This document shows, piece by piece, positions 51,701 to 63,700 of a stretch of DNA of 64,000 nt. Each line of letters opens with the position of its first letter. Within the stretch, counting starts at the first letter, position 1. The translations under genes were made by a program, and so were the position numbers. Source of the DNA: Muricea muricata (lineage: Eukaryota > Cnidaria > Anthozoa > Malacalcyonacea > Plexauridae); contig OY979726.1 in the NCBI GenBank assembly GCA_963855995.1, forward strand, positions 4,617,501 to 4,681,500, written 5' to 3'. The notes under the pieces were generated by a model, which saw only the letters and a list, made by a program, of their open reading frames with translations, did not search any database and was not told where the DNA came from.

Positions 51701-54700
51701 GGTGAGCCATAGAAGGTGAGCTATATCACGGTACAGGGAATGGACAGTAGGGCCACTCTATTGAAGTTTGTGTGTCCACGCATATCCATTACACATCTCA
51801 TTACCATTATGGCAGCGAGCCAGTTGCATTTTCTGGCCAATAAAAACGCTGAACTGGCTGGTGGAAACCAGTAAACTGCATAATGATAGGGCGCCGTGTG
51901 GCACTGCCGAGTGGTCCTACTATCCATTCCCTTATGCAGTGGCTATATAAACAATCGACAGGAGTTCGTTTATACCCGTTGCCACCATTATTCACATGCA
52001 TGGTTGGATACCATTGTTCTGGTTTGCGGAAGAGTACATTAGGACAAAAGTAGCCAGGCATACGAATGATGAATTCGAGTTATCACTCGTGTCCATACTT
52101 CTAAATGCGTAGTTACTTTTGTTCTTCGTTACGCTGCCGCAAGGTAGTATAATAGTAACTAGGCATGTGAGTGATCCTAAAATGTGAATTGGATATAAAC
52201 AAACATGAGTTCTGTTTCAAACGTCGAATTTTGCATGCATTGAATGCAATTCCAACAACAGATAATGTGAAAAGACTAACCTCATTATCTAGTGTTTGAA
52301 TTCCCTTCCTTTGGAATTGGATTCCGTCTATCGGCTCAGCCAACACGCAGGATTAACTTTTGCTCAGCCGATAGCTCCCGTGTGCGGCACGTTTATGAAA
52401 AATGGTCCAAATATCTTACAGTACGAAGCTAACTTACTGTTTTCACTTACGTTTCTCAACAGTGACGTTCACAAAAGCACTGCCGTAAGCGTAGTGAGGA
52501 CTACGAACGATAACCTTCAGTTGATACAAGCCAGGTCTCTTCAACTACGACAGAAGAAAGCATATTGATTTCACCAGTTTAATGACACAAACTGAAGATC
52601 CAAAGGTTCATGCAGAAACATTTGAATAAATCAAATCGTTCATGGAGTCTTTTAAGCCTAGTTTTCATCAAAGTCAATCCAGATATGGTCTGGAGGCTCG
52701 GCAAAAGTCTTTGTTCTATCTTCTTGTTCGTGTTTGAGCAGACTTGTGCACAGCGAAGACAATGAATTTTTGGTATAATGGAGCAATCCTCCAATAATAG
52801 AGTCGCTTCACCGAAGCACTCAACCGTACTATTGAAATATTAATAGGCAAAATTCAAATATTTTAAAAATATATTGAGCCAAAATTCAAATATTTTAAAA
52901 ATACTAACCACATGGAGTGATTCAGTATTATATAATACTTCATTAAATTCTGGTGGTTTAATTGGTTGATTATTGTCACGTGATATTTAATAAAAAGTTC
53001 CATTTTCCAAGAGTGCAATGGAAAACGTTCCTAGAGGAAAAGTGTCTTAAAAGCAGGTGGCGGATTTGAAATGTCTCAGGGGACAGCGGGGCTGATTAAG
53101 TATTCGTTTTCAAACTACTAGTAGTTTGAAATTTTTCAACGTACTAGTAGTTTGAAATTTTTCAAGGTACTAGTACTTTGAATTGCACAATTGATGAGTT
53201 TTAGAAGTCAGTTCAAATACTCGACAGAGGACTTTACCGGGACTTCAAGTACTCGGAGTCCGTTCCAGTCCTTGGCTTCGCCTCGGACTGGAAGGAACTC
53301 CTCGTACTTGAAATCCCGGTAAAGTCCTCTGTCTCGTATTTGAACTATTACATATAAAATTCACCATACAAAGTCTAAAATTACACATAGGAGACATCTT
53401 GTTTAAGTTAATTATACCTGACTCAAAACAACCCGCTGAGCATTCTTGCCTTCCATATAGCCTTGACTCTTTTCCGGTGAAGAAATTTGCAGCCATTGGT
53501 AAGTGTACGGGTGAGCTGCAAGACAGGGAAAAGGAATCATTATGTACACATCTGAAGCGAATGCAAGTGTTGTTTTCAATAGTGCTACGGGTTTTTAACC
53601 TGAATATCAAGACTGTCCATGCAAAATATCCTATTTGTATTTAGAAATTTTCTTTGTGGTGTTTTCTTTTATACTGCAAAAGCATTATATATGACCAAAG
53701 TACCGATTGGTTGAGTGACTGTATCAAATACGAACATGAAATGTTTCTCGTACAATTTGGCATCAATAGTACTCCTGATGTTTGGAACTATTTCTAAAGA
53801 TCGCTCGCTTCATAACTCGCCATCGCATGATAAACTATACTAGTTGTAAGAGTAAAAAATTCTTATTACATCGGGTCAAAATTACAAACTAGATAGGGCT
53901 CGAAATGTGGTATTAAATATGGCCTGACAAACCACTTTTTAGTACGCAGATAAAAACATTACTAGCCACATCTATCTCTTCCTTTAAAAACGAATAGGTA
54001 AAGATGTTCAATGTTAAAATCAAGCTGAGTTTGTATGATATAACAATTAATATCACCAAAGATTTCTATTACATGCAGGATGTACCCGTACAGTATTTTA
54101 TCTAAAGAAAATCACTGTGTCATACAGCACAAGCTTCCTAAAAATCAGTTATTTAACAGAAACCACGTCGATTGCTTTTTGAGTGGGAGAAATTCAACAA
54201 GGGGGCCGGTGTCAAAATATGACGTGTTTCCAGCATTAATTCTACTTAGGCTTTGCCTTACCATGCCTTCCGAGTCTTAGGGCCTGTTCAAACGGATGCA
54301 ACATTGTTGGACCAACATCATCAAACACTTTTCAAATAGTGCTTTGTGCTATATCAATCTCAGCTATTTTAAGGTAAAAGTTCTCAACAACAATGATTGC
54401 CTGCGAATGTCAAACAATACGCTAAGGAGCGCTTTATCAAGGCGCTTCAACAATGTTGCATTCGTTTGAACAGGCCCTTATGCATATCAAGAATAGACCT
54501 AATTGTATGAAACAAGACGGCGTATGGCTAGGTCAAGCGAATGAACAATGGAACTGGTTTTATTATCTTTAGGCCAAGGGCTAAGTAAGGTTGCCTTCTT
54601 CGAAGTTGTTCTTGTATCTTTTACTAGGTAGTGTAATAACCTATAGTCTTGTATGCAGACATATATGAACTCAATCTTACCAGACGTTTCCTTCGGCCAA

Positions 54701-57700
54701 GCACTTGCGTATAGACTTGCTGTATCTTTCGGCAGAGTAATCACTTTATCGCCGACCGTAGATACTTGCAAATGGATTATGGAAGCTTTTAAAGCAGAAA
54801 GAAAAACCAATAAGTAACTTCACTAGTAACTCACTATTAACTTCACTATTAACCAATAAGTAATATTCACACGCACTCGCTATCGATCAACAACAACATG
54901 AATAAACCAAACAAATGATAAGGACAGAGGATAAGTACAACAAGAAAACGCAAGTCAGATAAGGGAAAAGCTGACGAAGTCTCAACTAAGCTAGACAGAT
55001 CCCAGTAATACATTACACAGTTACGACGATGTGACGACAAAAAATGAAGAATGTATACACTAAACTGGCTGAAAAACATTAACGAAAAATAACACGATGC
55101 TATCCTTTTACAAAATACCAATCGCAATTTAACATCTCCTTAGCCCTGAGGCAGGGTGTTCGAAAGCCGGTCAGCTTGTAACCGTGGGTTAACGTAAGAT
55201 AAACGGCTTATCTAAAAGTCCTGAGATATATTTCTTCAGAAATCTAATCTGGAATAAAAGTTCTGAGGTTTTGAAAGAAATGGAGGTGGAAGAAGCACAT
55301 AGAAGTACGGTAGGTGTCGCCCCTCTCTCATGAAGTAGGAAAGCTAAATGCATCCTCCATGTTATTTGGTATCGCATGTCTATACAGAATACATAGAACA
55401 AAGTGGCTCACTAGAGGGGATGAGAAAAAGCCTTACGGCTTGCAAAAAAGTGTATTGAGATGGGTTTTTTGAACTGTTCAGTCATGTTGCTTATTATAAA
55501 TAATATGATCACGTAATAAGGTTGATAAGGCAAATACATCTAAAACCCCTTGAAAACTAGAAAGTATTGTGCGGAAGCATTGTTTCCTATATCAATAAAT
55601 GTTTGAACGCGTTTCCCAATGAACGCAAACTGTAACTTGCACAGATGATAAAACTCTCCAACGCTTGCATGAACTTCAAACCATCAACTGTGACACGTTT
55701 ATCTTGGAAAACAATTTTTCTCGTGTTGAATATATGTGCGAAAACACAACTTGTGCTACAAAACTGTGTTTGAATTAGATGGAAATCATTTTTGTTTCAT
55801 GCGAAGCAAATTTTCTTTCCGCAACAATGGTTTTTTGGGGAGGGGAAGAAGAACCAGGGGCGGGCAAAAATATTTTTCTCTCTGAGACTATAGATCAGCC
55901 AAGTGCCATCAATCTCTTATGATCATCCCGTCTGAGCATTTTATTCATTTCAATTGCGTGTTTTATCATGTTTTCTCTCTTAATAAGGCAAAATTTGATC
56001 TCTTTCAGGCCTGTTTCAGATGTCGAACTTTTAATGTGCCGAACCTAATGTAAATGCCTGTAAGCTAAAACAAAGGACTTATAGTTCATTGCATTAGATT
56101 CGGCACAAGAAAAGTTCGACGTCTTAAACAGGCCTCACTTTTTTTTACATGGGTTTTCCTAAAATATTTTACACTACACTACACATTTTCTGCTAAAATT
56201 TCACTTCAGAAAGTTCCTCCCAAAAACTAGTGCAGAAACTACTGCAGTGCATGCAATTTAAATTATTGTCAGGAAACCCATGCACAAATAAATTCTTTTT
56301 CAACCCAGTTTTCATCAAACATAACGTTCCAGCATTAATGTCTCCTCGTCTTCCCACGGCATAGACACGCTAACCACTAAACGCCCATACACAACGTACA
56401 ATCAGTAGAATTGCAACAAATAATATATCTGAAAGCTATCATGATTTCGTAATTTCGCCCCGCTGAGAATGAACAAAAGGAAAGATGCGAAGAAAGAGTT
56501 ATGCAGTATTAAAACATCAGTCATAATTCACCCATGCAACGTCGGCAGATTTCTACCCAATCGATCTCATGCAACAAAGCAAAACCATATATTACAAGTA
56601 CAATTTAATACACATCGACACGCTCTGGGCAGACACACGATCAAGATTTCAAACAGTTTTAAGTTTACATAGCAGGCATTATATGCAATACTTGTTCTTA
56701 CTTGAAGTACTTCCCACCACACGAACGAACAAATGTACAAACCATAAAGAAAGTATAAAAAACGCCTTCTTTTTACACACCACAATTGAGTACAAAATAC
56801 GAAAGATAGCGAAGTTCCAGCTTAAAAAACCTTGTAATATCATAAACAACATGCTGTGATGTCTTATCAGCTTAGGGTTTGTTTTGTCTGATACAATCTG
56901 AAACCACACCGATAAAGGACTTAAAAGGTTTAATTTTTAATGATCTTTCAAACCACATTTTATCAGGAGCGCCGCTGAATTGGACGGGGAGGGGGTACGC
57001 GCCAAAAATCATCACTTGTTCAACATTAATATAAACAGAGTCGCTCTGAGCCCATCTTCACGCCAGGCATGCGAAAAAATATGCCTGACCCCGACGGGAA
57101 TCAAACCCAAGACCTCTGGAATGCTGTCCCATCGCTCTCAACTAATGAGCTACGCGGTCAGGTCGGTTTAAGTATGTGATATTTCGAAACTGAGCCCACC
57201 ACATCACTGCCCAGCGTAGATACGGACTCTTAAAAAACAGTGTAAACCAGACTCGGCGTCTCGGAGATAATTCCAAAACAAAAACCATGACCAGCCGACA
57301 ATTAAAAAAGTGTCCTCTATAAGCTCATGTTCTGTATGTAAGCAACATTGCTTACAAATTTGGAGAACTGAATGAGAATGACATTAATTGACATTTTTGG
57401 TCATGGAAGTGCCCCAAAATGCACTGAATACCTATAGACTTCACGATGAAAGCATTATGTTAAATGAGAATGATAGTAATGTACATTTTTCTTCCTAGAA
57501 GTGTCCCAAAATCCACTGAATACCTATAGACTTTAGGATGAAAGCATTTGATGTTAAATGAGAGTGATAGTAATTTACATTTTTCGTCATAGACGTGCCC
57601 CAAAATGCACTGAATACCTATAAACTTTGGGATGAAAGTATTTGATGCTAAATGAAAATGATAGTAATTTACATTTTTCGTCATGGAAGTGTCCCATAAT

Positions 57701-60700
57701 CCACTGAATACCTATAGACTTTAGGATGAAAGTATTTGATGGTAGGCAAATAAATATAAATATAATTCTTCTAAATTTGAAATTTTGCTTAGAAACAGGT
57801 GACAATAGTTTTTCTAGCCACTCTCGTCGAATATGAGCATAGCCGACTCGGTGCTGCATACCTCGTAGTGGTATGCTTCGAGTTTGTAAACTAACATACA
57901 AGCCCCGAGTTTGTAAACTAACTGTTAAGTACTACAATATTCACATGCAGTATTAAATCAGGTAATGGATTCGAAGATAGTAGTTACCTTTTGTCGACGC
58001 TTTCGAGTGTTTTAAAGTGGATACACTGTGGCTTTCTGGTCAAAAATAAAAATAAAAAATTAGAAAAAAATGAAAAATGCATCACAACCTGTCCACTGCA
58101 CCGATCCGAACGTTGTATCCCAGTAAAATTATTGTCTCCAATAAATTATTGGGATTGTCAGGGTTAGGGTTAGGGTTAGGGTTTGGCTCAGGGTTCATTT
58201 TATATGCATGAAATGACAATTCCAGTAACTATTGGAATTATCAAACGTTGTAACCAGTAATTTCATTCGAAAACAACGTTCGGATCGGTTGTCCACTGAC
58301 AATAGGAGCCCGCACAAGTGGAAAAAAATGGCCAGCGTGTGGAACGCACTTTGGAAAACGCTCTGAACGCAAATGTAACGTAAACGCAGCTTTAAGCACT
58401 AGTGTAGCACGTAAGACACTGACATTATAGAGTCGACATCAAAATTGAAAATCTATAAGTATCCATATCTATGCTGATATAACCCCATCACTACACTTAC
58501 CAAAACCATCATGCGTTACCTTTTTTCGTATCTTTATCATCCACTTCAAAATCGATCTCATCTGTGCTGTTATTTACATTAAGTACCGTAGGCTGCTCAC
58601 TTGCAGCAAGATTTGGACCACTCGAATTTACATTGTCTGCGTCCGCTGTTAACTTAGCATCATTTTGCGCGGTAAACACGCTGGACAGAAGTGAAGATGG
58701 GGCGACTTTCGTTGGTGAAATTGCAGGAGAAAAGTGGATAGTTCGCTGTGGAAGTTTTGTCGTCGAATTGAACGGGGTATGTGTTGTTTTAGGAGTAGAT
58801 ATTTTGGATTCAGGTAAAAATTGCTCGCTCGGTTCGCGTGCTTGTGTTGTTTGAATTGAGTCGGTTCGAGTTGGTACATGACTTGCAGGTCCCTCGGAGT
58901 TAAAATTGCCCAACGTCTCTTTTGATGGCATTTTGCTAGTTTCTTTTACATTGAAATCAAGATTGTCCGCATTGGTTTGGGTTAATTGTGATGGCGATGT
59001 ATTTGTATGTGTCTCTTTTACCGTTGGCAATACAGGTTTAGTAATCTTCGTTTCGGTTTCTTCGCTTGAATGGTGACTGGATTCTTTTACGAGTGATATT
59101 GTCCTGTCGGTTTCAACATGAGGTGGTTGCAGGGTGCTCGAATCCGACGTAGCACCAGCATCTGTAAAAGATATTAATGCAGGTAAAAAACTTTGGACAT
59201 ATCATACGGTCAATGATTTTGTTTTTATCACAAACGAAGTTTCTTAACTTGGTTCCTGGACTTTCGCGAGGTCGGTTAATTAGATGCGAGAAGGCCCAGC
59301 AAAATTCGCAAAGTTATGCTTCTGTAGACTATTTCTGTCCTCCCAGTTTGCGTATTTGCATGAAGAATGCGAGTAAGAATGTAAATATTTATGTATACGG
59401 AAAGAAGTACAAGAGCTGAAAGTTTTGTTAACATTACTTTATTTAAAATCACAACACACGAATTTTGCTAAGCCTTCTCAAGGGATTCCGAAACCGATCC
59501 GCGGACGAAAAGGCTAGGGAATAGGCTGGAAATATCTGGGGCTAGCTGTTTGCCGTAAGCGTCTATATCAAGGTCTGTTTAAGCAGCTGGTCTCAATTTA
59601 TGTGTGCATGACATGAGAATACAAGCTGGAGTTTCTGCCGCTGTAACTTCCATTCCTCGTTTAGCAGCTCAAAATTATCCGAATAAAATCCTAATTTAAT
59701 ATCCCCTCATTCACACACTAATGTGTTTGTAAAAAAAGATTGCAAATCTTTCAGAGCGTTTTGGTTAAGGTTTGGTAGCCCCCCCCCCCCCCCGTGAATT
59801 CGGGGAGTGCCAGAGTGCGAAATGTTGCAGTGTTTAACTGTTGTAGTGTTTAATTCCGCACTCTCCTTACTTTGCAAATTCAACACTCCGCAAATTCAAC
59901 ACTCCGCAAATTCAACATTCCGTTGTCTGGCACTACAAGAACTTAGTCAACCCGGAAAAAAAACATGACTAAACGGAAATTGAACTTTAAATCATTAAAT
60001 ATGCCAGTGATTTTAATTCCATGGGCGATGTTGACAGTTCTTGTGATACGTATGAATACTTTAGGACCATACACAATATCATCTGCTGTCGAGTTCAATT
60101 CTTCGTGGAAGATATCATTTCGGGACACTTGCGATGAAATTCATTTATTCTGTAAATCTAATGCTAATATTTTCTGCGAACGTTTTCTTCTTTTTCTCAG
60201 GAATATGTTTAAATTCCTTGGTGATCCTCAGTTTCTGGAGGTCTGTGCAACTTCGAAAGAAATTGTGCTATTTCATGATAATGATTTTGTCGTGTTGCGA
60301 CTTGCTTACAGTCCTAACGGGTCATCCAGTCACAGCGCTTGCAGCTATGCTATGGTTGAATGGAACGTTCAAAGTATACCCGACATGGCTGTTGATTTTC
60401 TTAAAATCATCGAATATTTTCGTAGCGTCTTCTCTACTTGCCCTCTTGGTGATGAATTTCGATCGATACTTGGCGACACATTATCCGCTCTTTCATCGAA
60501 CATCGGTGACGAAGAGAAGTCTCTTAAAGCTTCTTGCCATACTAAATATCGGATCAGTAAGCGTGATGCTGACGTGCGTGAACGACTCAATTTCGTTCGA
60601 GGTAACTGTTTTGATTCTTCTCGCTATTTTCTTCCCGCCAATACTGTTCACAAACTACAAACTGTTTATGGTCGCCAGGAGGGGTCGTAGAAACAACAAG

Positions 60701-63700
60701 ACATCCACACCGGAGATAAAAGTGTTGTCTTCTTTGAAATATGTATCAAGTTGCTTGCTGGCGGTCGCTTGTTGCGTGGTTTTATCCACTCCGTCGTTTG
60801 TCTACATTCGACTGCGAATATCGTCCAAAGAAAGAAATATTCTTGACGATGCCCAACTTGCAGCGCTCTGGGCTGGCACCGCAACTTCGATGAATTCGAC
60901 ATTCAACTGCCTGATCTTTTACTGGAAAAACAGGATTTTACGTACCGAGGGGATGAAATTTATCAAAAGCATGACAAGTTGTCATAGAATCCAATCCTAG
61001 CCAACACAACAATCAATGGAGGTTTTGCATGGAGAATTGCTTAATTCTATAATTTGAGCTCGATATTACTAGAAATGGAATACACTAATTTTGTGGTGTG
61101 GTTATTCTAAGTGCAACTACAGTATAAAGTTTTGTGTTAATTGACAACATAAATTCCCTTTGATTTACGTAGTCTCGTAGCATCATTTTAAAATTTAGCT
61201 AGAGTTACATGATGTGCAAAGTTTTGTTCACGAATACCTAGTGTATGTTGAAGAAGTGATTATTTAAAGTTAACTGTAAAGGAAGATAACAATATTTACT
61301 GAATTTTGAAAGCTTGAGATAGAAGTAGTCATACTCGACGGAGAAGCAAATGCTTCATGTACACAGTATTTCCAGAGTGTATCAAAACAAGGTAATCCAA
61401 CTTAGGAGTGCTTCAGGGCGCTAAATGTTCAATATGGAGAAATAATTCTTTTGCAGTTGAAAGATCAGGCTTTTAACTTTTGAATATCACCCTTATTGTA
61501 AAATTTGAAGCAAGTTTGAGCATATACGAATCAGATAAATGCTACCGGTGGAAACAACATTTCTTCACCGTTTGCAATTTATTGAGAATCTATTGACATT
61601 TAATTCCATTTGAGAATCAAAATTGACAATTTTTTGCTTAAAAGGTAGTAAAATTAATCAGCAGCAAAGAGTCTGGTGGTTCCGACTGTGGAAGAAAGAT
61701 TCCTGTAGATTAAATATAATAAACGCATCAGCATTCGATTGCCTTTTTTGATGAGCCCCATGTATAAGATAAAGGACATTTTACCTATTTCTTGCTGTGA
61801 CGATAGCATATTGTATATAACTACACAAGTACACATAACTAAGGGCATGATTACATGGGCCTCATGCAAAAAATTTTACGGTTTTTCCAAAAAAATTTCC
61901 TAAAAAGTTGCGATCAAGAGCTATGTTGAAAAACTTCACGCGACTTTATACTTCAGCGGAATTCAACTCAGGGCTCAAATCGTTCATGTAATCGTTTATA
62001 TTATCAGCCCATTCAACAGGGCTGAGTTGAAAATCCTCCATGTAATCAGGCCCTAAATATATAGGGTAGGCTACTATCTGTAAAGATATACACAGAGCTG
62101 GACGCTTCGAGCGAAGGACCTTCTTCGGAAAGCAAGCAGTTTTCGACGATGGGCCTTCACTTGAACGTCGAATTCTGTTTTTATCGTTTGAGGTGGTGCA
62201 AGACCATATATTTTCGTCTCTGCGCGTTTGACTGCACTATCGACACTGCCAAACGTTATTTCGAGACAGGCCGGTAGACATAACTTCCTGTCGTCTGATA
62301 TTTTAGAAACCAGACGCTTAATAAAGATGGCAGCTGCTAATGTTAAACAGCTTAATTACACTGAAAAATCTAATAATCTATTGCCAAGTTAATTTAGTTT
62401 ATAATTTTTCTTTACATTATATACTGTCTTTCCACATTGAAGTGAGCTTGTGCATATCGTTACTTGCACAGTAAATCCCTGCAAATATTGCCGTTCAAAG
62501 AACTATGTATTAAAAAAGAACTTCAAAACAAGTTTCGGTCTTTTTTAACAGACTGAACGGTTTAACGCTTAATCTTTAAGAAAATTTAAGAAAGGAAGAG
62601 TCTGAAATTCCATAACCAGATTAAAGCTTTTACATCCACGAGTTAAAAATCAACGTGAGCCCAGAGATCTCAAGGACACCGCAAAGGTTGCTTGAGAAGC
62701 AGCAATACAAGACAGTAGTAAGAGTAATTTGAATTTGATCGATGCCGTACTTATTATGTTTGGAAAGTAAAATCACAAATGACAACAATTTTGACCAATA
62801 AAGTCATTCAAATTAAAAATTTAATAAGTGTTCGACGAGCTTTTTAATCATGTGTCATACTAAAATACATCTCTGAGGGTTTCACAAGGGGGGGGGGGGG
62901 ATGAGTTCCCGTGGTCTCTTCAAAATTTTCCCTTTGATTCCTTTTTTTCTTTAAAAATTAACCATGTTCCCGTGTTCCCCAGTTACTTTTTGCTTTGCTC
63001 CAGTTTTCCCATTGTAAAATTTAAATTGTTCCCTTGTCCCAACCCACCCCGCCCGACAAACTTGAAAAATGTAACCAGCTTTGTCAACGACGAAGTTGAG
63101 TGCTTTGACTTTAGTCGTTAACAAGCCAAGACATCCCCTGTGACCTGATTTCATTTCTGAGTTCTTCTGTATGCTGAAATGGATTTGTATAAATCTCCGC
63201 CTGTACGCTTGGGATTACAAAACTCAAGGGGGACGAGACAAAGTCGAGTACCTTAACCTATTCTCATTCACGCGCAAATGACATTTTCTGCGATTATAAA
63301 GTGAAAGTCATCGTCAAACCAGAGTCGAAATATCACCGCAAAATTGTTGTCTTGTTTTAAAAGCTCGAATCCTGAGTTAACAAGATGTTATTCTTCGGAG
63401 TTTGTTTTTCCTTATATTTTTATTAAATTGTCTGCTGGTAAGTGTTTTTGTAATCATCAACCGGAGCAAACGATGCGCAAACATCCTCACACCGGACTGA
63501 TAAGGCAACAAACTTGCACCAGACTTCATGATGCAACTTGTACGTTTAAGCGGAAGCGGTACACTTGGCAACAATTTAAGCGATACACCTGTTACATTAA
63601 CAAAACGATTGGTGGTCATTTTGAAAAACCGCTTAGGTTATTATTGTGTCAAAGTGTACTTGGGCAATCAATGAAAGAGAATTTTCATTTTTCACCTGTG

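Noticed and set aside
53900..54540. Fourth copy of the TTAA MITE family
   Set aside because: A few blocks (atgttcaatgttaaaatc, gacctaattgta, caagacggcg) resemble copies A and B, but no ends or flanking TTAA could be found.
57087..57159. Functional tRNA-Ala gene
   Set aside because: The anticodon stem is mismatched, position 33 is not U, and the T stem is weak. A SINE head explains it better.
59965..60690. 241-codon plus-strand open frame
   Set aside because: It overlaps the GPCR in a different frame and lacks membrane segments or motifs. It is a shadow of the receptor.
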